64,000 bases of DNA from Demequina activiva (GCF_016862815.1 NZ_BONR01000002.1:186001-250000); one strand, 5' to 3'; shown: positions 44,206 to 54,610, numbered from the stretch's first letter. The notes: a model not told the origin generated them from the sequence alone. Made by a program: numbers and translations.

Positions 44206-44811
44206 CTATGCGGTCGTGGCGTGCTCGTGCTCCACAGCGGCTGAGCGGGCGCGGGTTCCCGGCAGGAGCTGGGGGTACGCGCGGTGGATGATCGCCGCCA
44301 CCGCCGCGGCCACCAGCACCTTGATCACGTCCCCGATCGCGAAGGGGCCCATGGCGATCGCGGCCTCCGTGACCGTGATCTGCGCACGCCAGGCCAGCCA
44401 GGGGATGCCGATCGCGTAGACCACCGGGATCGACGCGAGACCCGCGATCACCAGGTGCAGGTACGTGAGACGCGTGCGGCGGCGGAACGCGACCGTGATG
44501 GCGCCCACCACCCACGCGGCCGGCAGGAAGGCGAGCAGGAAGCCGCCCGTGGGACCCGCGAGCACCGCGCTGCCCCCCATGAGGTTGGCGAAGATCGGGG
44601 CGCCGGCGAGCCCCACCACGAGGTAGAGGAGCACGGCGCCGGCACCGCGCCACGGCCCCAGCACGAGGCCCGCCAGCACCACGGCGAAGGTCTGCAGCGA
44701 CACGGGCACGCCGAACGCGAGCGTCACCTCGGGCACCGCGGTCGAGGCGGCGATGAACGCGGCGAACACGGCGACCAGCGCGACGTCGGCTCCGGTGAGG
44801 CGGCGGGGCAT
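44206..44811 (-). CDS. bioY: Biotin transporter substrate-binding subunit BioY
   Basis: This is a 201-residue S-component with six hydrophobic helices. The family signature is visible in FGVPVSLQTFAVVLAGLVLGPWRGAG and GPTGGFLLAFLPAAW. It captures biotin at the membrane and works with the EcfA/EcfT pair downstream (bioYMN arrangement). I place the start at ATG 44811 behind AGAGGAG rather than 23 codons upstream. The C-terminal 20 residues are polar. Confidence 0.92.
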   Translation of the reverse strand: MPRRLTGADVALVAVFAAFIAASTAVPEVTLAFGVPVSLQTFAVVLAGLVLGPWRGAGAVLLYLVVGLAGAPIFANLMGGSAVLAGPTGGFLLAFLPAAWVVGAITVAFRRRTRLTYLHLVIAGLASIPVVYAIGIPWLAWRAQITVTEAAIAMGPFAIGDVIKVLVAAAVAAIIHRAYPQLLPGTRARSAAVEHEHATTA

Positions 44812-44950
44812 GGGGATCTCCTCTGTCTGGGACAATGGACTGGCGCCCACGCTACTCGTGGCCGCTCCCGCATCGGCCATCGGACGGCCACGCGGACCAA
44901 ACCTTGTCGAAACCGCACAACTGCCGCGCGCTGCGCGGAGGGGAGATTCG

Positions 44951-46549
<1,599 letters not shown>

Positions 46550-46551
46550 AC

Positions 46552-46578
46552 GCGCTCTCCAGGCACACGAGAGAGCGC
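46552..46578. terminator. Bidirectional hairpin between convergent genes
   Basis: GCGCTCTC (46552-46559) pairs with GAGAGCGC (46571-46578) across an 11-nt loop. It starts 3 nt after the ABC-F stop and 7 nt from the SURF1 stop. No T-run follows on either strand. Confidence 0.5.
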
Positions 46579-46585
46579 TCCGGCG

Positions 46586-47392
46586 CTAGAGGGCGTCCTC
46601 GATCTCCTCGTCGGTGAGCCGTCGACGGCGCTGAGGTGGCCGGGCCGCGGGCGCTGCGCGATCCATGCGTGCGTCACGGCGCAGCAACAGGACGCCGCCC
46701 ACGGGCGCCATCACCGCGAACAGCCACCACTGCCACGCATAGGACAGGTGGGGGCCCAAGGTCAGCTCGGGCAGCGGCACCGGCTCGCCGATGGGCGTCG
46801 GGACGCACGAATCGTCCGCGCACAGCTCGCGCAGCATCCCGTAACCGGGGACGGGGTCACCCGTGGGCGCCGGCAGCTGCGCCGGAGTGATGCGCGTGAT
46901 GGAGCCGGCGGTGGTCTTGCCGTCGTCCTCCTCCCAGTCGCGCAGCACGACCGTGATCTGGACGCCAGGATCGGACGGCAGATCGAACGCGGACGCATCC
47001 TCGGTGCCGCCTGGCTGCGGGACCCACCCCAGGTTGACCATGAGCGACTGCCCGTCCACGGTGTCGAACCACGCGAGGTACTGCCACGCGGCGGTCCCGT
47101 CCACCGGGCGTCCCCGCAGCACGGTGGGAGGGGCAGGATCGAAGGACCCTGTCGCGGTGACGGTCCGCCACTGTGCGCCGGGCGGCAGGGTGGACGCCTC
47201 CGCGGGCACCACGGCGCCCAGGTCCGCCACGGGAGACTCGACGGCGCTCCCATAAGCCGCGCGCGCATCGGCCCGTTCCACGTGCCGGCCGTACTGCCAC
47301 AGGCCCAGCAGCGTCGCGACCGCGCTCACCGCGAGGCACACCGCCATGGTGGCCGCGATGCGCAGCAGGGAGGGATGGCGGCGGGCGGGCAC
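46586..47392 (-). CDS. SURF1 family cytochrome oxidase assembly protein
   Basis: This 268-residue protein has the SURF1 layout: a TM helix near residues 10-30 (LLRIAATMAVCLAVSAVATLLGLWQYGRH, with the conserved LGxWQ), an extracytoplasmic domain (RGRPVDGTAAW, VNLGWVPQ), and a second TM near residue 225 (HLSYAWQWWLFAVMAPVGG). It assists heme a insertion into cytochrome aa3, matching the ctaA gene in this window. Start GTG 47392; TACCAT (47404-47399) ends 6 nt upstream, so it is probably leaderless. Confidence 0.9.
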   Translation of the reverse strand: MPARRHPSLLRIAATMAVCLAVSAVATLLGLWQYGRHVERADARAAYGSAVESPVADLGAVVPAEASTLPPGAQWRTVTATGSFDPAPPTVLRGRPVDGTAAWQYLAWFDTVDGQSLMVNLGWVPQPGGTEDASAFDLPSDPGVQITVVLRDWEEDDGKTTAGSITRITPAQLPAPTGDPVPGYGMLRELCADDSCVPTPIGEPVPLPELTLGPHLSYAWQWWLFAVMAPVGGVLLLRRDARMDRAAPAARPPQRRRRLTDEEIEDAL

Positions 47393-47414
47393 GAGTCGAT
47401 GGTAGTCGTGGACG

Positions 47415-47456
47415 CATCAGGGCCCGTCACCACGATCGCGGTGACGGGCCCTGATG
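47415..47456. terminator. Perfect 17-bp hairpin after the lipoprotein gene
   Basis: CATCAGGGCCCGTCACC (47415-47431) and its exact complement (47440-47456) are separated by 8 nt. It lies 12 nt past the lipoprotein stop codon and directly upstream of the SURF1 start, so it can terminate the former and overlaps the -35 zone of the latter. Confidence 0.75.
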
Positions 47457-47468
47457 GACGGACAGCGG

Positions 47469-48413
47469 CTAGAGCAGGTCCACCGGCTCCTCCGACGTGG
47501 TCTCGAGCATCTCGAAGTCGAACACCCAGTAGCGGCTGCCCTGGGTGCCATCGATGGCGGGGCACTGGTCGTTCGCCAGCACCAGCCGCGCCTCGGGCTC
47601 GTTGGGGAAGCCGACGTCGAGGTCGATCTCGAACTCGTTGTACAGCTCGGAGCCCTCCTCGACGGGGATCTCCTCGTCGGCGGACAGCAGGACCGTCTCA
47701 CCGGTCTCGCGGCTGGTCTCCATGAGGTACTCGACGCCCGTCTCGCGGTTCATCGCACCCGCGTAGTCGAAGCGCTGCCCGTTGAAGCTCGTGGGGATCG
47801 CGTTGTCCTCGATGAACCCCTCGACGTCGGTGATGCGACGGATCGTGTAGGTCACCTCGGGGGTGACGAGCCAGCTCTCGCCAGGCCGGGCGTACTGGTC
47901 GAACGGAGCCTCCTCGCCCATCCCGGCGAGGTGCTCCTGCCACTGCGCCTTGAGCGCCTCCAGGTCCTCGGGACCCGTGATGCCGTTCTCCGCGTCGAAG
48001 GTGGGCTCGGTCCACTGATACATGCGGTCCAGGCTGCCCTGCGCGCGCTCGAGCTTGGCCCGCTCGCTGCCGTCGTCGCCTGCGGTCTCCGGGTCGACCT
48101 CGTCGTTCATGACCTCGAAGAGCCATGCCACGACGATTCCGCCGGTGCTCGCCAGCGAGCGGCCGCGCGTCTCGATGCGCTGCCAGGCGAGGGGCTGCTC
48201 GCACTGCGGGGTGCCGGCCTCGTCGAAGAGATCGGCCTTGAGCGGCGCGTAGATGGGGTCCCCATTGCGGAACCAGGCATCGACGTAGCCGTCGTTCCCG
48301 CTCGAGCAAGCCGTCAGGGCCAGCGTGGACACGGCTGCGAGCGCTCCGATGCGCGCGGCCGTGCTCCAACGTCGTCGCGCGACGCCGCGCGAGCCCATGT
48401 CGTCCGTGGTCAT
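47469..48413 (-). CDS. Predicted lipoprotein of unknown function
   Basis: This is a 314-residue protein. The N-terminus has arginines, a hydrophobic stretch (AARIGALAAVSTLALTACSS) and a lipobox L-T-A-C, so it should be lipid-anchored outside the membrane. The mature part is acidic, with two further cysteines in GTPQCEQP and ANDQCPA that may form a disulfide. I do not recognise the family. It is preceded by AGGGGAG and its promoter region contains two GGTCACCAT repeats. Confidence 0.75.
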   Translation of the reverse strand: MTTDDMGSRGVARRRWSTAARIGALAAVSTLALTACSSGNDGYVDAWFRNGDPIYAPLKADLFDEAGTPQCEQPLAWQRIETRGRSLASTGGIVVAWLFEVMNDEVDPETAGDDGSERAKLERAQGSLDRMYQWTEPTFDAENGITGPEDLEALKAQWQEHLAGMGEEAPFDQYARPGESWLVTPEVTYTIRRITDVEGFIEDNAIPTSFNGQRFDYAGAMNRETGVEYLMETSRETGETVLLSADEEIPVEEGSELYNEFEIDLDVGFPNEPEARLVLANDQCPAIDGTQGSRYWVFDFEMLETTSEEPVDLL

Positions 48414-48443
48414 TCGTCACTCCCCTTTGTGCGACGGTGCGAT

Positions 48444-48485
48444 GGTCACCATTGCGAGTCCAAACGTTTCGACAGCGGTCACCAT
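48444..48485. repeat. Direct repeat GGTCACCAT, 33-bp period
   Basis: Identical nonamers at 48444-48452 and 48477-48485, three helical turns apart, lie between the divergent lipoprotein and fabG genes; the first is inside the palindrome ATGGT-C-ACCAT. They look like paired sites for a dimeric regulator, which I cannot name. Confidence 0.45.
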
Positions 48486-48606
48486 ACCAACATCGCCGGG
48501 CAGTTCCGACGCCGCGCCGTGCGGTTGCGATGCAATTGTGACCTTCCCGTTTCCCGCGCCTCACACTTCCTGCTCGCACCCCGCGCCGTCGGCTACCGTG
48601 TCACCC

Positions 48607-49311
48607 ATGTCACGACACGTACTCGTCACCGGAGCCAACCGCGGCATCGGCCGCTCGATCGCCGAGGGCTTCGTCGCTGCCGGCTACACGGTCTCGTCGA
48701 TCCACCGCAGCGGCGAGCTGCCCGAGGGCGTCACCGGCGCCATCGCGGACATCACGGACACGGACGCCGTCAACGCGGCCTTCGACGCGCTCGAGGAGCA
48801 GCACGGGCGCGTCGAGATCCTGGTCGCGAACGCCGGGATCACCCGCGACGGACTCCTCATGCGGATGACCGACGAGGACTTCGCGGATGTCCTCGAGACC
48901 AACCTGACCGGCACCTTCCGGTGCGTGCGGCGCGCGTCGCAGTCGATGATCCGCCAGCGCTTCGGTCGCATCGTGCTGGTGGGCTCCGTGGTGGGGCTGC
49001 TGGGCAACCCCGGCCAGGTGAACTACTCGTCCTCCAAGGCGGCGCTGATGGGCATGGCGCGCTCCATCACCCGTGAGCTGGGGGCGCGCGGCATCACTGC
49101 GAACGTGATCGCCCCAGGCTTCATCGCGACGGACATGACGGCGGAGCTGGGCGAGGACACGGTCAAGCAGTACGAGGGGTCGATCCCGGCCAAGCGGTTC
49201 GGCGCTCCCGAGGACGTGGCCGCCGCCGCGCTGTATCTCGCGTCCGACGCCGCCGGCTACGTCTCCGGCGCGGTCATCCCCGTCGACGGCGGACTGGGGA
49301 TGGGACACTAG
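48607..49311 (+). CDS. fabG: 3-oxoacyl-[ACP] reductase FabG
   Basis: FabG reduces beta-ketoacyl-ACP with NADPH in fatty acid elongation. The 234-residue SDR has the N-terminal TGANRGIGRSIA, the NAG motif VANAGITRD, and catalytic S127, Y140 and K144 (VGSVVG; NYSSSKAAL), ending in the FabG-typical YVSGAVIPVDGGLGMGH. The neighbouring InhA-like gene mirrors the mycobacterial fabG1-inhA pair. TACCGT (48594-48599) ends 7 nt before the ATG, so it is probably leaderless. Confidence 0.93.
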   Translation: MSRHVLVTGANRGIGRSIAEGFVAAGYTVSSIHRSGELPEGVTGAIADITDTDAVNAAFDALEEQHGRVEILVANAGITRDGLLMRMTDEDFADVLETNLTGTFRCVRRASQSMIRQRFGRIVLVGSVVGLLGNPGQVNYSSSKAALMGMARSITRELGARGITANVIAPGFIATDMTAELGEDTVKQYEGSIPAKRFGAPEDVAAAALYLASDAAGYVSGAVIPVDGGLGMGH

Positions 49312-49326
49312 GGGCGCACGCGCTCG

Positions 49327-49347
49327 GCGAGCCGTGTCGCGGCTCGC
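49327..49347 (+). other. Hairpin between fabG and fabI
   Basis: GCGAGCC (49327-49333) pairs with GGCTCGC (49341-49347), loop 7 nt, without a T-run. It is followed by TAGGCT (49374-49379), a possible promoter for the next gene, and a strong GGAGGAG ribosome site. Confidence 0.35.
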
Positions 49348-49402
49348 ACCACGACGGCCGATGCGGGGGTCGCTAGGCTTCCAGCGAGGAGGAGAGACAT
49401 CT

Positions 49403-50170
49403 ATGGGCATGCTCGATGGCAAGAACATTCTGGTGACGGGGGTCCTGACGGAGGGCTCGATCGCCTTCGACGTGGCACGTCTGTGCCAGGAGCAGGGCGC
49501 GACCGTGGTCCTCACGGGCGTGGGCCGCACCTTCAAGATCACCCAGGCGATGGGTCGCCGGCTGCCGGAGGCGGCGCCGGTGGTCGAGCTGGACGTCACG
49601 GACCCGGCGCACCTCGCGGCGCTCGCGGACGCCGTGAAGGAGCACGTGCCCCACCTCGACGGCGTGGTGCACTCCATCGGCTTCGCGCCGCAGACCGTCA
49701 TGGGCGGCAACTTCATGTCAGCGCAGTGGGAAGACGTCTCGACGGCGATCCAGATCTCCGCGTACTCCCTCAAGGCGCTCGCCCAGGCGGCTCTGCCGCT
49801 GATGACGCAGGGCGGCTCGATCGTGGGCCTCACGTTCGACGGCCGCTACGCGTGGCCCGTGTACGACTGGATGGGCGTGGCGAAGGCGTCGTTCGAGGCC
49901 GTGAACCGCTACCTGGCACGCGACCTGGGACCGGAGGGCGTGCGCTGCAACGTCGTCTCCGCCGGCCCCATCAAGACCACCGCGGCACGGCACATCCCGG
50001 GCTTCGACCAGATGGAGGGCGTGTGGTCGGACCGCGCGCCCCTGGGCTGGGACTCCGACGCCACCGAGCCGACCGCCAAGGCCGTCACCGCGCTGCTGAG
50101 CGACTGGTTCCCGGCCACCACGGGCGAGATGATCCACGTCGACGGCGGCGTGCACGCGATGGGACAGTGA
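49403..50170 (+). CDS. fabI: Enoyl-[ACP] reductase, FabI/InhA type
   Basis: This 255-residue enzyme does the last reduction of the fatty acid cycle with NADH. It begins MGMLDGKNILVTGVLTEGSIAF, the FabI/InhA divergent glycine motif, and has the Y-x6-K active site as Y154 and K161 (YDWMGVAKAS). TFDGRYAWP matches InhA more closely than E. coli FabI. Such enzymes are the isoniazid/triclosan target class. It is preceded by fabG in probable operon, with a possible extra promoter in the 91-nt gap. Confidence 0.94.
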   Translation: MGMLDGKNILVTGVLTEGSIAFDVARLCQEQGATVVLTGVGRTFKITQAMGRRLPEAAPVVELDVTDPAHLAALADAVKEHVPHLDGVVHSIGFAPQTVMGGNFMSAQWEDVSTAIQISAYSLKALAQAALPLMTQGGSIVGLTFDGRYAWPVYDWMGVAKASFEAVNRYLARDLGPEGVRCNVVSAGPIKTTAARHIPGFDQMEGVWSDRAPLGWDSDATEPTAKAVTALLSDWFPATTGEMIHVDGGVHAMGQ

Positions 50171-50174
50171 GACC

Positions 50175-50684
50175 ATGCCCACGCTGATCATCGCCCGCCA
50201 CGCCAAGGCTGAGGCTCCGGCCCTCGGGCTCCAGGACATGGAGCGCACCCTGGCGCTCATCGGCCGCAAGGCGTCGACCAAGCTGGGCGAGGAGGTCGCC
50301 GCGGCCGGGCTGCGTCCCGACGTCGCGCTCGTCTCGCCGGCCACGCGCACCCAGCAGACGTGGAAGCTCATGTCCGCGGCGCTTCCGGACACGCGCACGG
50401 AGACGGTGGACGGCATCTACGAGACGGACGTCGAGGGCCTCCTGAGCGTGGTGCGCGAGCTCCACGACGTCGAGACGGCGATCATGGTGGGCCATGAGCC
50501 CACGTCCTCCGCCGCGACGGCGTACCTGTCCGGGCCGGGCTCCGACACGGGCTCGTTGAAGAACATCGCGCACGGCCTGTCCACGGCGACCGCGGCCGTG
50601 CTCGAGTTCGACGGCACGTGGGCGGACCTGGACTCCCGCACGGCGCGGCTGGTCGCGGTGCTGTCCGGTCGCAACGTCGAGTAG
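50175..50684 (+). CDS. SixA-like phosphohistidine phosphatase (histidine phosphatase superfamily)
   Basis: The 169-residue protein begins MPTLIIARHAKAEAP, with the RHA variant of the RHG catalytic motif seen in SixA; the second histidine is in IMVGHEPTSSA and the intervening ATRTQQTW fits. SixA dephosphorylates phosphohistidine in HPt or PTS proteins. Its target here is unknown. It starts 4 nt after fabI and is likely co-transcribed with it. Confidence 0.88.
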   Translation: MPTLIIARHAKAEAPALGLQDMERTLALIGRKASTKLGEEVAAAGLRPDVALVSPATRTQQTWKLMSAALPDTRTETVDGIYETDVEGLLSVVRELHDVETAIMVGHEPTSSAATAYLSGPGSDTGSLKNIAHGLSTATAAVLEFDGTWADLDSRTARLVAVLSGRNVE

Positions 50685-50717
50685 GGCTGCGCACCGCGCT
50701 CGACACGAGGAGGGGCC

Positions 50718-51272
50718 ATGGCGACCGAGCATGAGTCGCTGGACGGTTTCATCGGCGACTTCATCCGACGCCAGCCGATGTTCTTCGTCGCCACCGCAGC
50801 GGCCGACGGGCTGGTCAATGTCTCTCCCAAGGGCGGAGCGGGCACGCTGGTGGTCCTGGACGACCATCGTGTGGCCTATCTCGACCTCACGGGCTCCGGG
50901 TCCGAGACCATCGCCCACGTGCGCGCGCTCAATCGCATCACCCTGATGTGGTGTGCGTTCGACGGACCTCCCATGATTGCGCGCATCCACGGCACCGCAG
51001 AGGTGATCACTCGCGACAGCGAGCAGTGGAGCACGATGGCGGCGCCCTTTCCCGACACGCCCGGTGCCCGCGCCATCGTGGTGGTCAGCGCGCAGCGCAT
51101 CAGCGACTCGTGCGGCATGTCCGTGCCGGAGATGACGTACGAGGGCGACCGCGAGCATCTCACCAGGTGGGCGCGAGGCAAGGGCGAGGACGGCCTGCGC
51201 GACTACTGGAACCGCAAGAATGCGACGAGCCTCGACGGGCTGCCGGCCCTGGCCCCTCACGAGCGGGTGTGA
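50718..51272 (+). CDS. Pyridoxamine 5'-phosphate oxidase-fold protein
   Basis: This is a 184-residue split-barrel protein. FVATAAADGLVNVSPKGGAGTLVVLDDHRVAYLDLTGS matches the PPOX-like family that binds FMN, F420 or heme; VNVSPKG is the typical phosphate-contact segment. It is not a canonical PdxH (too short, missing the C-terminal substrate motif). Cofactor and substrate are unknown. A GAGGAGGGG ribosome site precedes the ATG. Confidence 0.85.
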   Translation: MATEHESLDGFIGDFIRRQPMFFVATAAADGLVNVSPKGGAGTLVVLDDHRVAYLDLTGSGSETIAHVRALNRITLMWCAFDGPPMIARIHGTAEVITRDSEQWSTMAAPFPDTPGARAIVVVSAQRISDSCGMSVPEMTYEGDREHLTRWARGKGEDGLRDYWNRKNATSLDGLPALAPHERV

Positions 51273-51299
51273 CGCGCAGGCCGCGACGAAGCCGCGCCC

Positions 51300-52091
51300 T
51301 CACGTGGTGGTCGTGAGCACGCCGCCGTCGGCGCGCACTGCGGCCCCGTTGGTCGCGGACGCCAGGGGACTGACGAGGTAGACGGCGAGAGCCGCGATCT
51401 CCCCGGGCTCGATGAACCGTGCCAGCAGCGAGCTGCCTCGCTGCGCGATGATCGCCGCCTGCAGCTCGGACTCCTCCATCCCCTGCGCCTGGGCGAGCTG
51501 GCGCACCACGGCGGCCACGCCGTCCGAATAGGTAGGACCTCCGACGATGGTGTTCACCGTCACCGAGGTCCCTCGCGTGAGCTTGGCGAGGCCATTGGCC
51601 AAGGCGAGCGCGCCCGCCTTGGCGACGCCGTAGTGCAGCATGTCCGCGGGCACGTCGAGGGCGGACTCCGTGCCGACGAACAGGATGCGGCCGGTGCCGC
51701 GCGCGAGCATCCCCGGCAGCACCGCGCGCGAGAGGCGCACCCCGCTCATGAGGTTGATGTCGAGGCTGCGGCGCCAGTCGTCATCCGTGAGCTCCGAGAA
51801 CTCGCGCAGGCCGAACTCGCCCACGTTGTTGACGAGGATGTCGACCTCGCCGAGCGCGGGCACGAGCCGGTCCACGTCGCTGTCGACGCCGAGGTCCCCA
51901 GGCAGCCCCGTCACGGCGGCGTGGGGCACATCCGCTCGCAGCCGGTCCACGGCCGCCTCGACGCGGGCGGCGGCGCGACCGTGGAGGATCACCCGTGCCC
52001 CCTCGGCCGCGAGGCCCCGTGCGATCGCGTAGCCGATGCCCTGCGTCGATCCGCTCACGAAGGCGCTTGCCCCGTTCAGCTGCATGTCCAT
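51300..52091 (-). CDS. SDR family oxidoreductase
   Basis: This 263-residue classical short-chain dehydrogenase has cofactor motif SGSTQGIGYAIA, the N-N-V-G variant of NNAG (VNNVGEFGL), catalytic Ser in VGTESA, and Y-x3-K in LHYGVAKAGAL. Substrate unknown. The start is placed at ATG 52091 (or 52085); a frame extension to 52184 would run over its own promoter. It diverges from a MarR gene across a shared operator, so it is probably the repressor's target and may be induced by its ligand. Confidence 0.88.
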   Translation of the reverse strand: MDMQLNGASAFVSGSTQGIGYAIARGLAAEGARVILHGRAAARVEAAVDRLRADVPHAAVTGLPGDLGVDSDVDRLVPALGEVDILVNNVGEFGLREFSELTDDDWRRSLDINLMSGVRLSRAVLPGMLARGTGRILFVGTESALDVPADMLHYGVAKAGALALANGLAKLTRGTSVTVNTIVGGPTYSDGVAAVVRQLAQAQGMEESELQAAIIAQRGSSLLARFIEPGEIAALAVYLVSPLASATNGAAVRADGGVLTTTT

Positions 52092-52134
52092 GTGGTCGCT
52101 CCTGTTGTTCGCCACGTCGGTGGGACGCGGCTCA

Positions 52135-52184
52135 TTCACTTGCTCGGGAAAGTGAAACCTAGGCGCTTTCAGTTTCCTAGTCAA
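52135..52184. promoter_or_regulatory. SDR promoter covered by MarR-type operator
   Basis: On the minus strand TTGACT (52184-52179), a 17-nt spacer and TAGGTT (52161-52156) form a good promoter for the SDR gene. It is overlaid by the inverted repeat GGAAAGTGAAA-N9-TTTCAGTTTCC (52147-52177, one mismatch). A second repeat TTCACTT-N8-AAGTGAA (52135-52156) overlaps its downstream part. The marR start is at 52230. Confidence 0.7.
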
Positions 52185-52229
52185 GTCAGTTCAGGGTGAA
52201 TGCACGCGGAGATGGCGTAGCATGCAGCC

Positions 52230-52736
52230 ATGCCTGACACCACACGAGCAGCGTCGCTGAGCGACGAGGAGCTGGAGACGTGGGCCGCAGTGGCGACCCT
52301 CCTCGAATGGCTTCCCGCCGCACTCGATGGCCAGCTGCTCAAGGACTCCGCCCTGACGCACTTCGAGTACGGCATCCTCTACGCGCTCGGCACCGCTGAG
52401 CGACGGACGCTGCGCATGAGCACGCTGGCCGGCTACTCGAACAGCTCCCTGTCGCGCCTGTCCCGGGCCGCGACCCGCCTGGAGTCCAAGGGATGGATGC
52501 GGCGAGAGCCCGACCCTGCGGACGGCCGCTACACGCTGGCGATCCTCACCGACGCCGGAGCCGCCAAGGTCGAGCAGGCGGCGCCGGCGCACGTCGAGCT
52601 CGTGCAGCGCACGGTCTTCGATGCGCTCACGCGCGCGCAGGTCCGCCAGCTCGGGGAGATTAGCCGCCGGGTCCTCGCGGCGATACGTGCCGACGGTGCG
52701 TGGGCGCCGCCGGTGCGGCAGCAGGGCGGCGGCTGA
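52230..52736 (+). CDS. MarR family transcriptional regulator
   Basis: This 168-residue winged-helix dimeric regulator has the recognition helix region RMSTLAGYSNSSLSRLSRAATRLESKGWMRREPDPADGRYTLA, including the conserved D-x-R wing (DGR). It likely represses the divergent SDR and itself via the inverted repeats at 52135-52177. TAGCAT (52218-52223) ends 6 nt before the ATG, so it is probably leaderless. Ligand unknown. Confidence 0.9.
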   Translation: MPDTTRAASLSDEELETWAAVATLLEWLPAALDGQLLKDSALTHFEYGILYALGTAERRTLRMSTLAGYSNSSLSRLSRAATRLESKGWMRREPDPADGRYTLAILTDAGAAKVEQAAPAHVELVQRTVFDALTRAQVRQLGEISRRVLAAIRADGAWAPPVRQQGGG

Positions 52737-52739
52737 GCG

Positions 52740-53372
52740 TCAGCGGTCGATGACGTCGAGCACGGCAGTCAGGCTGGGCTCGTTGACCGCGGCATCGGCC
52801 AGTTCCTGAACCACCGGCTTGGCGTTGAACGCGATCCCCAGGCCCGCGGCCGCCATCATGTCGAGGTCGTTGGCGCCGTCTCCCACGGCGACCGCGTCTG
52901 CCGGGTCGACGCCCAGCTGCTCGCAGTACTCCAGGAGCGCCTGTGCCTTCGCGGCACGATCGATCACCGGGCCCACGGTGCGCCCGGTGAGGCGCGCATC
53001 GGCCACCTCCAGGCGGTTGGCCCGGAACAGCGAGATGCCGACGCGCGCGGCCAGCGGCGCGACGATCTCCTCGAAGCCGCCGGACACCAGCGCGGCCGTC
53101 CAGCCTCGCGACTGGAGCGTGGAGATCAGCTCCTGCGCGCCGGGAGTGAAGCGCACCTCGTCCAGGACTTGCGCGAACACGGTGTCGGGCACCCCAGCGA
53201 GCGTGGCCACCCGCTGGCGCAGCGACTGACCGAAGTCGATCTCGCCGCGCATCGCGGCCTCGGTCACGGCGGCGACCTCCGCCTCCGTGCCGGCGCGCGC
53301 AGCGATCATCTCGATGACCTCGGACGTGATCAGGGTCGAGTCGACGTCCAGGACGATGAGCCGTCCGGTCAT
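52740..53372 (-). CDS. serB: Phosphoserine phosphatase
   Basis: SerB makes serine from phosphoserine. The 210-residue HAD protein has D9-x-D11 in [10 protein letters not shown], motif [12 protein letters not shown], the lysine before LLEYCEQ, and [11 protein letters not shown] (motif IV). It lacks the N-terminal ACT domains of mycobacterial SerB2. The frame continues upstream to 53741 inside glgC, but the ATG at 53372 overlaps the glgC stop and fits the family. It is co-transcribed with glgC. Confidence 0.92.
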   Translation of the reverse strand: MTGRLIVLDVDSTLITSEVIEMIAARAGTEAEVAAVTEAAMRGEIDFGQSLRQRVATLAGVPDTVFAQVLDEVRFTPGAQELISTLQSRGWTAALVSGGFEEIVAPLAARVGISLFRANRLEVADARLTGRTVGPVIDRAAKAQALLEYCEQLGVDPADAVAVGDGANDLDMMAAAGLGIAFNAKPVVQELADAAVNEPSLTAVLDVIDR

Positions 53373-54610
53373 GCCTTGACGATGGTGCCCTTGGGCACGA
53401 CGGTGATGCCGGTCTCGGTGACCGTGTAGCCGCGCTCGAGGTCCGCCTGGCGGTCGATCCCGATGCGTGCGCCCTCCTCGACCTGGACGTTCTTGTCGAT
53501 GATCGCGCGGTGGACCTGCGCGTGGCGGTTCACCACGACGTCGTCCAGCAGCACCGAGTCCGAGACCGTGGACCACGAGTGCAGACGCACCCCGGGGGAC
53601 AGCACGGAGCCCGTGACGGTCGCTCCCGACACGATCACGCCGGGCGACACTATCGAGTCCGCGGCGTGTCCGAGGCGGCCCTCCTCGGAGTGGATGAACT
53701 TCGCGGGCGGCTCGGTGATGAGTCCCTGGTGCACGGGCCACTCGCGGTTGTAGACGTTGAAGATGGGCTGGACCGCGATGAGGTCCATGTGCGCCTCGTA
53801 GTACATGTCGAGGGTTCCCACGTCGCGCCAGTAGTCGCGGTCGCGATCCGTCGAGCCGGGCACGTCGTTCTCGAGGAAGTCGTAGAAGCCGCAGGTGCCC
53901 TTGTCGACGAAGTACGGGACGATGTCGCCGCCCATGTCGTGCTTGGACTCCTCGTTCTCGGCATCCGACTTGAGCGCCTCGAGCAGCGGCTCCACGGACG
54001 CGACGTAGTTGCCCATCGAGGCGAGGATCTCCTGGGGCGAGTCCGGCAGGCCGTCAGGATCCTTGGGCTTCTCCAGGAACGCCTTGATCATCCCCGGGTT
54101 GTCCTTGTCGACGTCGATCACGCCGAACTGGTCCGCGAGCCCGATGGGCTGGCGGATGCCCGCCACGGTGAAGTCTGCTCCCGACTCGATGTGCGAGTCG
54201 ACCATCTGCGAGAAGTCCATGCGATACACGTGGTCGGCACCGACGATCACGACGATGTCGGGGCACTCGTCCTCGATGATGTTGACGGTCTGGTAGATCG
54301 CGTCGGCACTGCCGAGGTACCAGTGCTTGCCCCGTCGCTGCTGAGCGGGCACGGGCGCCACATAGTTGCCCAGCAGCGGCGACATGCGCCAGGTGCGAGC
54401 GATGTGGCGGTCCATCGAGTGGGACTTGTACTGGGTGAGGACCACGATGTGCAGATACCTCGAGTTCACGAGGTTCGACAGTGCGAAGTCGACCAGTCGA
54501 TAGGTGCCGCCGAAGGGGACGGCGGGCTTGGCGCGTGCCGCGGTGAGGGGCATCAAGCGCTTTCCCTCACCTCCGGCGAGGACGATGGCGAGTACTTTCG
54601 GCGCTGACAT
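53369..54610 (-). CDS. glgC: Glucose-1-phosphate adenylyltransferase
   Basis: GlgC makes ADP-glucose for glycogen. The 413-residue protein has the nucleotidyltransferase motif [14 protein letters not shown], the substrate segment [13 protein letters not shown] region and C-terminal left-handed beta-helix repeats ([22 protein letters not shown]). ATG 54610 is preceded by TATGCT (54622-54617) ending 6 nt upstream. It diverges from glgA and overlaps serB. Confidence 0.95.
   Translation of the reverse strand: MSAPKVLAIVLAGGEGKRLMPLTAARAKPAVPFGGTYRLVDFALSNLVNSRYLHIVVLTQYKSHSMDRHIARTWRMSPLLGNYVAPVPAQQRRGKHWYLGSADAIYQTVNIIEDECPDIVVIVGADHVYRMDFSQMVDSHIESGADFTVAGIRQPIGLADQFGVIDVDKDNPGMIKAFLEKPKDPDGLPDSPQEILASMGNYVASVEPLLEALKSDAENEESKHDMGGDIVPYFVDKGTCGFYDFLENDVPGSTDRDRDYWRDVGTLDMYYEAHMDLIAVQPIFNVYNREWPVHQGLITEPPAKFIHSEEGRLGHAADSIVSPGVIVSGATVTGSVLSPGVRLHSWSTVSDSVLLDDVVVNRHAQVHRAIIDKNVQVEEGARIGIDRQADLERGYTVTETGITVVPKGTIVKA

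Noticed and set aside
44221-44270. Antibiotic resistance island around the ABC-F gene
   Set aside because: The ABC-F protein has no resistance neighbours and its GC and codon use match the surroundings; a housekeeping ribosomal role is as likely.
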